DNA of 64,000 bases from NCBI GenBank assembly GCA_026399875.1, contig JAPLQF010000013.1, positions 62,001-126,000 of the forward strand, in the 5' to 3' direction. The notes under the pieces were generated by a model, which was not told where the DNA came from, searched no databases, and worked only from the letters and a program-made list of their open reading frames with translations. Numbering within the stretch: position 1 is the first letter of the stretch; each line of letters begins with the position of its first letter. The stretch comes from Burkholderiales bacterium. Lineage in GTDB: Bacteria > Pseudomonadota > Gammaproteobacteria > Burkholderiales > Burkholderiaceae_E. The position numbers were made by a program, and so were the translations under genes. Shown piece by piece: positions 41,320 to 48,169 of the stretch.

Positions 41320-43245
41320 ATGAAGCATCCCCATCTTCTCGATCGTCAGATCGGCCCCGACTGGCCCGATCTGTCCACCGCCGACAAGGTCCGCGCTTTC
41401 GAGGCCGTGCCCTTTGCCGATCGGATTGCCGCAAGCAGCACCTATGAGGCGCTGCGCATCGGCGCCATGAACGACCCGGCGGCGCCGGCCATCCGGCTGC
41501 TGCCCAATGCCGACCCTGACGAAACCCCGATCACGGTCACACACGGGCAATGCTTTGCCCGGATCACCCAGACCGCCAATGCGCTGCACTCGCTCGGTGT
41601 CGGTCCGGGCGATGTCACCAGTTTTCTCCTGCCGCTTTTGCCGCAGTCCTTCTTCACCCTCTTCGGCGCCGAAGCCGCCGGCATCGCCAATCCGGTCAAT
41701 CCGCTGCTCGAGCCCTATCAGCTGGTCGAGATCCTGCATGCGGCGCGCACCAAAGTGCTGGTCACCATCGGGCCGATGCCGGGCACCGACATCTGGCAGA
41801 AAGTCCAGCAGATCAAAGGCCAGCTGCCCGACCTGCGAGCGATCGTTGTGGTCGGTGGCGCCGGCGTGGCCGCACCGGCATCGCCCGGCAATCCGCAGAT
41901 CCTCGACTTCGACACTCTGGTCGAGGCGCAGCCGGCCGACCGCCTGATCAGCGGACGCACGATTGCCGCCAGCGATGTCGCCGCCTACTTCCACACCGGG
42001 GGCACCACCGGCACACCGAAGCTCGTTCAGCACACGCACGGCAATCAGGTCTACCAGGCCTGGGTGATCGGGCTGATGCTGCGTCCGGGCCAGGGCGAGA
42101 ACATGCTCTTCGGGCTGCCACTCTTTCATGTCGGCGGCGCGCTCACGCAAGGCCTGTCGGTGCTGGCCAGTGGCGGCTGCGTGGTGGTGCTGTCGCCGGC
42201 CGGCTGGCGCAATCCCTCGTCCACCCGCAATGCCTGGAAGCTGGTCGAACGCTATCGGCCGGCCACCTTCGGCGGTGTGCCGACGGTCATCGTGGCCGCG
42301 CTGTCGATGCCGGTGGGTGAGGCCGACATCTCGAGCGTGAAGCAGGTCTCGGCATGCGGCTCGGCCATCCCGGTGGCGGTCGCCCGAACCTATGTCGAAG
42401 AACGCAAGCTCCCGGTGCTCGAGGTCTATGGCATGACCGAGACCGCCAGCGTGCACACCATCGCCTACCTCGACCGGCCGCTGCGCCTGGGATCGGCCGG
42501 GCATCCGGTGCCCTACAGCCGGATCAGGATCGTCAAGATCGATGCGAACGGGCGGGCCAGCGGCGATTGCGCACCCAACGAGATCGGCGTGATCGCCATG
42601 GCCGGGCCGGGCGTGTTCTCGGGCTACCTCAGTGCCGGGCACAACCAGGGCGCCTTCGTCGAGCCGGGCTGGGTCAACTCAGGCGACCTCGGTCGCCTCG
42701 ACGATGAGGGCTATCTCTGGATCACCGGTCGGGCCAAGGATCTGGTGATCCGCGGCGGCCACAACATCGACCCCCAGCCGATCGAGGAGATTCTCTTTGG
42801 CCATCCGGCGGTGGCACTGGCCGCCATGGTCGGGCGCCCCGACGCCTATGCCGGTGAGCTGCCGGTCGCTTATGTGCAGCTCAAGCCCGGCGCGAGCGCC
42901 GAGACCGCCGACCTGATCGACTATGTGCGCGAGCGCACACCCGAGCGGGCGGCGGTGCCGGTGGCAATGCATGTGATCAATCCGATGCCGCTGACCGGCG
43001 TGGGCAAGATCTTCAAGCCGGCGCTGCGATGGGATGCCGCCCAACGCGTCGCACTTGGCCTGCTCGCCGACCTGCCGCTTGACGGCGGGCGGCCAAGCGT
43101 CGAAGCGGGCGCTCACCCTCTGCACGGCAGTCTGCTGACGGTGACGATCGAGTCGGTGCCCGAGACTGCGCGCGAAGCGCTGGCCAGGCAGGTGCAGGAG
43201 CGGCTCGGGCCGCTCACCATGAAACACGAGATCGTCTGGCGCTGA
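41320..43245 (+). CDS. Acyl-CoA synthetase (AMP-dependent ligase)
   Basis: A 641-residue ANL-superfamily ligase that activates a carboxylic acid to its CoA thioester via an acyl-adenylate. It shows the P-loop-like AMP motif HTGGTTGTPKLVQHTH, A5 VYGMTETA, the A7/A8 region NSGDLGRLDDEGYLWITGRAKDLVIRGGHNIDPQPIEE, and the A10 lysine in LTGVGKIFKPALR. AAGGAG precedes the ATG. A C-terminal extension of ~60 residues after A10 (from VALGLLADLP) is unusual for the family. It is the last gene of the plus-strand series starting at 38068. Confidence 0.92.
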   Translation: MKHPHLLDRQIGPDWPDLSTADKVRAFEAVPFADRIAASSTYEALRIGAMNDPAAPAIRLLPNADPDETPITVTHGQCFARITQTANALHSLGVGPGDVTSFLLPLLPQSFFTLFGAEAAGIANPVNPLLEPYQLVEILHAARTKVLVTIGPMPGTDIWQKVQQIKGQLPDLRAIVVVGGAGVAAPASPGNPQILDFDTLVEAQPADRLISGRTIAASDVAAYFHTGGTTGTPKLVQHTHGNQVYQAWVIGLMLRPGQGENMLFGLPLFHVGGALTQGLSVLASGGCVVVLSPAGWRNPSSTRNAWKLVERYRPATFGGVPTVIVAALSMPVGEADISSVKQVSACGSAIPVAVARTYVEERKLPVLEVYGMTETASVHTIAYLDRPLRLGSAGHPVPYSRIRIVKIDANGRASGDCAPNEIGVIAMAGPGVFSGYLSAGHNQGAFVEPGWVNSGDLGRLDDEGYLWITGRAKDLVIRGGHNIDPQPIEEILFGHPAVALAAMVGRPDAYAGELPVAYVQLKPGASAETADLIDYVRERTPERAAVPVAMHVINPMPLTGVGKIFKPALRWDAAQRVALGLLADLPLDGGRPSVEAGAHPLHGSLLTVTIESVPETAREALARQVQERLGPLTMKHEIVWR

Positions 43246-43250
43246 CGAAC

Positions 43251-43282
43251 ACTGCCGTGCGCCCCCCGGGGCACGCGGCAGT
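43251..43282. terminator. GC-rich stem-loop between convergent genes
   Basis: ACTGCCG and CGGCAGT pair as a 7-bp outer stem, with an inner CCCC/GGGG pair separated from it by a 4x4 internal loop. It lies 6 bases after the acyl-CoA synthetase stop and 37 bases from the Hsp20 stop. There is no U-tract on either strand, so it is only a possible bidirectional transcription end. Confidence 0.35.
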
Positions 43283-43318
43283 CTGTCCGGCCTCGACTCA
43301 CCGTCTGATTTCGCCGGT

Positions 43319-43786
43319 TCAGGTCGCCTGAATCGAGATCCGACGGGGCTGGGCGTGAGCCGCCTTCGGGATGCGCAGGGTCAGGACCCCGTTGTTGAAC
43401 TCGGCGGCGATCTTCTCGGCATCGAGCTCCTTGCTCAGCGTGAAGGTTCGCCGATAGAGCGTGCGGTTCATCTCGGCATAGGTCACCGCAATATCGGTGG
43501 GCACCGGGATGGTCAGCTCGCCTTCGATGTCGAGCTGATCGCCCTCGACCCTCAGGTTGAGCTTGTCGCGCGGCACACCGGGCATATCGGCATAGAGCGT
43601 GATGCCCGAGGCATCTTCGATCACATCGACCGGCGGTGTCATCGCCGGCAGGTCGCGGCTGGCAACCGCACCCTCCGATGTCGCGCCGGCACGAGTGGCC
43701 GATGCTGCGGCCGATCCGTTGGCCGGTGCTTTGGTCGATGCGCTGGCAGATGCCTGGTCATTGCCGGTTCTGGTCATGTTGTTCAT
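43319..43786 (-). CDS. Hsp20/alpha-crystallin small heat-shock protein (second of pair)
   Basis: A 155-residue sHsp. A Ser/Thr/Ala-rich N-terminal arm (about 1-48) precedes the alpha-crystallin domain (PPVDVIEDASGITLYADMPGV...LEGEL...FNNGVLTLRIPKA, about 50-145). The FNNGVLTLRIPK motif is the A-x-x-x-n-GvL conserved end of the domain, and a short C-terminal tail has RRISIQAT (IxI-like motif). It holds unfolded proteins during stress. It starts 19 bases after the first hsp20 and is probably cotranscribed. Confidence 0.92.
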   Translation of the reverse strand: MNNMTRTGNDQASASASTKAPANGSAAASATRAGATSEGAVASRDLPAMTPPVDVIEDASGITLYADMPGVPRDKLNLRVEGDQLDIEGELTIPVPTDIAVTYAEMNRTLYRRTFTLSKELDAEKIAAEFNNGVLTLRIPKAAHAQPRRISIQAT

Positions 43787-43805
43787 GTCGGGGCTCCGTT
43801 GCGGT

Positions 43806-44243
43806 TCATTGGACGGCGATCTTGCGGGGCATCGACGCCTCGCTGCGCTTGATGCTCACATGCAGCACACCGTCGCGGTAATCGGCGCTGGTGGCGCCGG
43901 GATCGATGTCTTCGGGCAGGCTCACCACCCGACGGAAACGCCCGGCAAAACGCTCGTTGATATGCACCGTGGTCTTGTCGTCAGCGGCTGGGGCAATCGC
44001 CTTGCGCTCACCCGAAATCGTCAGCACACCGCGTTCGAGCTGCAGATCGATCGAGGCAGGATCCATCCCTGGTTCGAAGGCATAGACCTCGACCGAGGCC
44101 GGCGTGCTGCCGACGTTCAGCGCGGGATAGCCGCCGCGCCCCATGCCGCGTATCGCGGGTGAATAGTCGAGTGACGACATCAGCTCGCGCTGTGCGCGAT
44201 CCATACCGGCCAACAGGTCCTGCGGAATAAAGCTGCGAAGCAT
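43806..44243 (-). CDS. Hsp20/alpha-crystallin small heat-shock protein (first of pair)
   Basis: A 145-residue sHsp of the bacterial class with an alpha-crystallin domain at about 42-138 (YPALNVGSTPASVEVYAFEPGMDPASIDLQLERGVLTISGERK; YRDGVLHVSIKR). The strong ribosome-binding site AAAGGAGGATCATC precedes the ATG at 44243; the frame stays open to 44384 but lacks family similarity. It is divergent from cbpA across a 152-base spacer with a 19-base palindrome in its leader. The two sHsps probably form mixed oligomers, as in other paired hsp20 operons (inference). Confidence 0.93.
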   Translation of the reverse strand: MLRSFIPQDLLAGMDRAQRELMSSLDYSPAIRGMGRGGYPALNVGSTPASVEVYAFEPGMDPASIDLQLERGVLTISGERKAIAPAADDKTTVHINERFAGRFRRVVSLPEDIDPGATSADYRDGVLHVSIKRSEASMPRKIAVQ

Positions 44244-44270
44244 GATGATCCTCCTTTGATGCCATGGCAC

Positions 44271-44289
44271 GGCATGCAGGCTGCATGCC
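44271..44289. promoter_or_regulatory. Perfect 9-bp inverted repeat in the hsp20 leader
   Basis: GGCATGCAG, one base, CTGCATGCC form an exact palindrome, 28-46 bases upstream of the first hsp20 ATG on the minus strand. It could be a repressor operator between the divergent heat-shock genes or a leader hairpin. The stem does not contain the Shine-Dalgarno sequence, so a simple RNA thermometer is not indicated. Confidence 0.6.
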
Positions 44290-44345
44290 GGTATCCTCCG
44301 ACCCCAGATCAGGTGCGGCACAGCCTGCGTTCGGCAGAGCCACCG

Positions 44346-44372
44346 CTTGAAGCTCGCAACGATTGCCCGCAT
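44346..44372 (+). promoter_or_regulatory. Sigma-32-type promoter for cbpA
   Basis: CTTGAAG at 44346-44352 and CCCGCAT at 44366-44372, separated by 13 bases, match the heat-shock consensus CTTGAAA-N(13-15)-CCCCATNT closely. The -10 element ends 23 bases upstream of the cbpA ATG. This indicates RpoH control of cbpA. An equally good match for the divergent hsp20 genes was not found. Confidence 0.7.
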
Positions 44373-44395
44373 CCTGAGACACAAGGAGCATCCCC

Positions 44396-45373
44396 ATGCT
44401 GGAATTCAAGGACTACTACAAGGTGCTCGGTGTGGCTCGCGATGCGACCGCCGACCAGATCAAGAAGGCGTATCGAAAACTTGCACGCCAGTATCACCCC
44501 GACGTCAGCAGCCAACCTGATGCGGCCGATCGAATGAGTCAGATCAACGAGGCCTACGCGGCTTTGTCCGACGCAGAGCGGCGCGCTGCATATGACGCGC
44601 TCGGAAAGGGACGCCAGCAGGGCGAACGCTTTTCGCCGTCTTCCGACTGGGCCGACGGCTTCGAGTTCAGCGGGGCCGGAGTCGCCGGCACCGAGGCCGA
44701 TCAGTTCAGCGACTTCTTCTCGCAGCTCTTCGGTCGCTCGGCCGGTGGCCCCCGCGGACCCCAGATGCGCGGCGGTGGCAACAGCGCCGGATTTGCGATG
44801 CGCGGCGAGGATCACCACGCCCGCATCGTGCTCGACCTGCAGGATGCCCTGAGCGGGGCAACCCGACAGGTCACGCTGCGCAGTCCGCGGCGCGATGCGC
44901 AAGGCCGGGCGACGCTGGTCGAGCGCAAGCTCGATGTGACCATCCCGATGGGCATTCGTGCCGGGCAGCGAATCCGCCTGGCTGGCCAGGGCGGCGCAGG
45001 CGGCGGCAATGCGCCGGCCGGCGACCTGCTGCTCGAGGTGCAGTTTCGCCCGCATCCGCGATTCGAAGTCGATGGCGCCGACCTGATCGCCGACCTGCCG
45101 GTGGCCCCCTGGGAGGCCGCTCTCGGCGGCATCGTGCCGGTCGAACTGCCCGACGGCTCACAGCTGAAGGTTCGGGTGCCCGAGGGTGCGCAAGGCGGGC
45201 AGCGCCTGACCGTCAGGGGCAAGGGGCTGCCCGGACCGAACCGGGGCGATCTCGAGCTGATCGTGCAGGTGGTCCTGCCGGATGCCCGCGATCCGAAGAT
45301 CAGGGCGCTCTACGAGACCATGGCCCGCGAGCTGCCCGATTTCGACGCGCGCAGCGTCGCCCCGACCGGCTGA
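44396..45373 (+). CDS. cbpA: CbpA-like DnaJ cochaperone
   Basis: A 325-residue class B J-domain protein. The J domain (about 4-70: FKDYYKVLGVARDATADQIKKAYRKLARQYHPDV) contains the HPD motif. A Gly/Phe-rich linker with FSDFFSQLFG follows, then two beta-domains with the substrate-binding peptide region (ARIVLDLQDALSGATRQV; GDLLLEVQFRPHPRFEVDGADLIADLPVAPWEAALGG). No zinc-finger cysteines are present, as expected for CbpA. CbpA stimulates DnaK and binds DNA in E. coli. The usual modulator gene cbpM is not adjacent. AAGGAG precedes the ATG. Confidence 0.93.
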   Translation: MLEFKDYYKVLGVARDATADQIKKAYRKLARQYHPDVSSQPDAADRMSQINEAYAALSDAERRAAYDALGKGRQQGERFSPSSDWADGFEFSGAGVAGTEADQFSDFFSQLFGRSAGGPRGPQMRGGGNSAGFAMRGEDHHARIVLDLQDALSGATRQVTLRSPRRDAQGRATLVERKLDVTIPMGIRAGQRIRLAGQGGAGGGNAPAGDLLLEVQFRPHPRFEVDGADLIADLPVAPWEAALGGIVPVELPDGSQLKVRVPEGAQGGQRLTVRGKGLPGPNRGDLELIVQVVLPDARDPKIRALYETMARELPDFDARSVAPTG

Positions 45374-45446
45374 CGCTCATCGGCGCCGGTATGCTTGTCG
45401 ACTGTCATCACAGGTCATGACCGGTGCCTGCCGGTTGATGTCCCCA

Positions 45447-45488
45447 CTTCCATCTCCCTCCTTCCATCTCCCGCCTTCCATCACCCCC
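45447..45488. repeat. Three 14-bp direct repeats before the enoyl-reductase gene
   Basis: Three consecutive pyrimidine-rich units, CTTCCATCTCCCTC, CTTCCATCTCCCGC and CTTCCATCACCCCC, end 18 bases upstream of the ATG of the enoyl-reductase gene, inside its likely 5' leader. The strong pyrimidine bias means the leader would be largely unstructured. Confidence 0.85.
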
Positions 45489-45506
45489 TCTTTCAAGAGC
45501 ACCACC

Positions 45507-46496
45507 ATGCACGCTGCCCGCTATTCCGCTTTCGGCCCCGCCCATGAAGTCGTCGAACTGGTTGAGGTTCCCGATCCCGCCGCACCCGGTGCCGGCGAAG
45601 TGCTGCTCGAAATCGAGCGCTCTTCGATCAATCCGGCCGATCTGCTGGGCTTCGAGGGACGCTATGGCGCGGTGCCGCCCAAGCTGCCGGTCTGGGCCGG
45701 CGGCGAGGCAGTGGCCCGCGTGCTGCAGACCGGCGAGGGTGTGAGCCATCTGAAGGTGGGCGATCGCGTACTCGCCTTGCTGGCGGCGCGCGGTAACTGG
45801 CGCCCGCGCACGATTGCCCCCGCGGCACGCCTGTTTGCGCTGCCCGATACCGATCTCGATCAGCTCGCCATGCTGGGCGTGAATCCGCCGACCGCCTGGC
45901 TGATGCTGCATGAGTTCGTGACCCTGGCACCGGGCGACTGGGTGATCCAGAACGCCGGGAATTCGGCGGTTGGCCAGTCGGTCATCCAGTTCTCGAAGAA
46001 GCTCGGCTGGCGCACCATCAGCGTGGTGCGTCAGTCGAACCAGATCGAGCCGCTGAAAAAGCTGGGCGCCGATGTCGTGCTGGTCGATGGCCCCGATCTC
46101 GCCGCTCGCGTGCTGCAGGCCACCAACGGGATCCGGCCCCGCCTGGGCATCGACGCGGTGGCCGGTGAGAGCACCCGGCGGCTTGCACAGTCACTGGCCG
46201 ACGGCAGCCCGGTGGTCAACTACGGACTGCTGTCGGGCCAGCCCTGCGCGGTCGAGGCATCGGATGTGGTGTTCCGGGGCATCGTGCTGCGCGGCTTCTG
46301 GCTGGCGAGCTGGTTTGCGACCGCGCCGCTGGCCGCCCAGCATGCGCTCTATCAGCAGCTTGGGACGATGATCAGCGACGGCTCGTTCAAAATCGAAGTC
46401 GAGGCGGTCTATCCGCTGGCCAGGATCCGCGAAGCGCTGGCCCATGCAGCCAGGCCCTCGCGGGGCGGCAAGGTGCTGATCGCGCCGAACGCCTGA
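45507..46496 (+). CDS. MECR-like trans-2-enoyl-CoA reductase (zinc-free MDR)
   Basis: A 329-residue medium-chain reductase of the enoyl reductase (ETR/MECR) group. The GroES-like domain includes IERSSINPADLLGFEGRYG and LPVWAGGEAVARVLQ. The nucleotide-binding part starts with DWVIQNAGNSAVGQSVIQFSKKLGWRTISVVR, whose NAGNSAVGQ pattern is characteristic of ETR/MECR proteins. The ATG at 45507 is preceded by the pyrimidine-rich repeat tract with no clear ribosome-binding site. It probably reduces a C=C bond of an acyl-thioester or quinone with NADPH. Confidence 0.85.
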   Translation: MHAARYSAFGPAHEVVELVEVPDPAAPGAGEVLLEIERSSINPADLLGFEGRYGAVPPKLPVWAGGEAVARVLQTGEGVSHLKVGDRVLALLAARGNWRPRTIAPAARLFALPDTDLDQLAMLGVNPPTAWLMLHEFVTLAPGDWVIQNAGNSAVGQSVIQFSKKLGWRTISVVRQSNQIEPLKKLGADVVLVDGPDLAARVLQATNGIRPRLGIDAVAGESTRRLAQSLADGSPVVNYGLLSGQPCAVEASDVVFRGIVLRGFWLASWFATAPLAAQHALYQQLGTMISDGSFKIEVEAVYPLARIREALAHAARPSRGGKVLIAPNA

Positions 46497-46517
46497 ACGC
46501 CCGGTTCACCGGGCCGC

Positions 46518-47114
46518 CTAACTGCCCAGCACGGTGTCGACATAGCGCTCGAGGCTCTGGCGCACATGGTCGCGCCGAGCCCGGGCGCCAGGCAAGCGGA
46601 TGCCGAGTCCGCCATCCAGGATCAGACAGGCCAGGCCATGGACCTGCGCCCAATGCTGGCTGATCAGTGCTTCGTCAGCGCGCCCGTGCACCAGCACCAC
46701 CATGCGCTCGAGCTCGGCATAGGCCTGGTCACTGGCCGCCTGCGCGCCGGCAAAGCGCGACAGATCGACCACCTCCGGGCGGCACATGATGCGAAAAAGG
46801 CCGGGATAGCCGAGCGCAAAGCCGACATACGAGCGACAGGACTCCAGCAGGGCACCGCGCACACCGAGCGCGCCCGCCTGATCGTTGGCATGCGCGAGCC
46901 GCCTGGCCAGACGTTCGAAGCCTTCGGCGACCAGTTCGGCCAGGATCGATTCACGATCCTTGAAATGGTGATAGGGCGCCTGATGCGAGACGCCGGCGCG
47001 GCGCGCCACCTCGCGCAGGCTGAGCGCCGCCAGGCCGTCGGATTCGAGCAGCGCAGCACTGGCATCGAGGATCCGGCGGCGCAGATCGGGGGCTTGGCTG
47101 GTCGCTTGGCTCAT
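46518..47114 (-). CDS. TetR-family transcriptional repressor
   Basis: A 198-residue regulator with an N-terminal helix-turn-helix (RRRILDASAALLESDGLAALSLREVARRAGVSHQAPYHHFKDRESILAELV, about 10-60). Its C-terminal ligand domain resembles TetR_C_33-type (WAQVHGLACLILDGGLG). The start MSQATSQAPDLRRR is chosen; a longer frame to 47237 lacks family sequence. It is divergent from an SDR gene, with TGACA/TGTCA-type palindromes in the spacer that are probably its operators. Confidence 0.9.
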   Translation of the reverse strand: MSQATSQAPDLRRRILDASAALLESDGLAALSLREVARRAGVSHQAPYHHFKDRESILAELVAEGFERLARRLAHANDQAGALGVRGALLESCRSYVGFALGYPGLFRIMCRPEVVDLSRFAGAQAASDQAYAELERMVVLVHGRADEALISQHWAQVHGLACLILDGGLGIRLPGARARRDHVRQSLERYVDTVLGS

Positions 47115-47157
47115 GAATGGGGGCGAGCGGGGATGACCGGGATGGCGTCGATGAGGT

Positions 47158-47170
47158 TGACAGTGTCTAG
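47158..47170. promoter_or_regulatory. TetR operator candidate, site 1
   Basis: TGACAGTGTCTAG, 43 bases upstream of the tetR ATG, matches 12 of the 13 overlapping bases of the perfect palindrome of site 2 (only A to T in its left arm position). It is placed to allow autorepression of the regulator. Confidence 0.6.
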
Positions 47171-47252
47171 GCGATCGATGCTCGGCGCCCGGCATTGATG
47201 ACGAAGGACGCTTGCGGCAGACCGGCGGTCGGCGCATGATCCCGGTCGGTCA

Positions 47253-47267
47253 CTAGACAGTGTCTAG
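47253..47267. promoter_or_regulatory. TetR operator candidate, site 2 (perfect palindrome)
   Basis: CTAGACAGTGTCTAG is an exact 7-1-7 inverted repeat in the 257-base spacer between tetR and the SDR gene. Its length and symmetry are typical of TetR-family operators. Sites 1 and 3 share the ACAGTGT or ACACTGT core. Confidence 0.8.
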
Positions 47268-47347
47268 CGTATCACTTCCCCCGGACGCAAGGATGACTCG
47301 ACTCATCTCGCTTCACCCCCGGTTCACCCTGATCACTCTGGTCAACC

Positions 47348-47358
47348 TGACACTGTCA
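47348..47358. promoter_or_regulatory. TetR operator candidate, site 3
   Basis: TGACACTGTCA, an exact 5-1-5 inverted repeat 13 bases upstream of the SDR ATG, carries the same TGACA/TGTCA half-sites as sites 1 and 2. In this position a bound protein would block translation-proximal transcription of the SDR gene. Confidence 0.55.
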
Positions 47359-47371
47359 AGGACCCTTCCTG

Positions 47372-48169
47372 ATGACTTCGACGACCGATCGCCCTGCCAG
47401 GACAGGCGCTGTGCCCCCTGAGATCAGGTCACCGCAACTGAATGTCGTCGTGGGCGCGGCCGGCGGGCTTGGCCGTGCCTTTGTGCAGACCCTGCTCGAG
47501 CGCCACCCTGCCGATCTGGTGCTCGCCCTGTCACGATCGGCGGCCTTGCCTGCCGCGCCGCGTCTGCATCAGGCGCCGATCGACCTGACCGACGAGGCGA
47601 GCATCGCCGCCGCCGCCGCCCATGCCCGTGCGCTGCGCGACACGCTCGCGCCGGGCGCCTTGCGCCGGGTGATCGTTGCAAGCGGCCTGCTCCACCATGC
47701 CGATGGCCTGCGCCCCGAAAAATCGATGGCCGCCCTCGATGCCGAGACGCTTGCCCGGCTCTTTGCGGTCAATGCCATCGGCCCGGCGCTGGTGGCCAGA
47801 CACTTCATGCCCCTGATGCCGCGCGACGCGCCAGCCGCCTTTGCAGCGCTCTCGGCACGGGTCGGCAGCATCTCCGACAACCGGCTCGGCGGCTGGTATG
47901 GCTATCGCGCGTCCAAGGCCGCGCTCAACATGCTGATCCGCACACTCGCCATCGAATGGTCGCGCACCGCAAAGCGGTCGGTGTGCGTCGGGCTGCATCC
48001 CGGGACGGTGGACACCGGCCTGTCACGGCCCTTCCAGGGCAATGTTGCGGACGGCCGGCTGTTCACGCCGGCCTATTCCGCAAACTGCCTGATCGACGTG
48101 CTCGATCAGCTGGCGCCGGCCGATTCAGGCAAGGTGTTCGCCTGGGACGGCAGCGAGGTGCCGGCCTGA
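47372..48169 (+). CDS. Short-chain dehydrogenase/reductase (CsgA-like)
   Basis: A 265-residue SDR. After a ~20-residue N-terminal extension comes the nucleotide loop VVVGAAGGLGRAFVQ; then NAIGPALVARHFMPLM, SARVGSISDNRLGGWYGYRASKAALNM (Ser, Tyr and Lys of the catalytic triad in YRASK) and LHPGTVDTGLSRPFQ. The layout resembles the CsgA/YciK-like group. It is divergent from a TetR regulator with shared operators, hence probably induced by a TetR ligand. Its last 64 bases overlap the end of czcA on the opposite strand. Confidence 0.9.
   Translation: MTSTTDRPARTGAVPPEIRSPQLNVVVGAAGGLGRAFVQTLLERHPADLVLALSRSAALPAAPRLHQAPIDLTDEASIAAAAAHARALRDTLAPGALRRVIVASGLLHHADGLRPEKSMAALDAETLARLFAVNAIGPALVARHFMPLMPRDAPAAFAALSARVGSISDNRLGGWYGYRASKAALNMLIRTLAIEWSRTAKRSVCVGLHPGTVDTGLSRPFQGNVADGRLFTPAYSANCLIDVLDQLAPADSGKVFAWDGSEVPA

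Noticed and set aside
44244-44300. Heat-sensitive (ROSE or fourU) RNA thermometer in front of the Hsp20 genes
   Set aside because: The leader palindrome does not include the AAAGGAGGA Shine-Dalgarno sequence and no U-run pairs with it.
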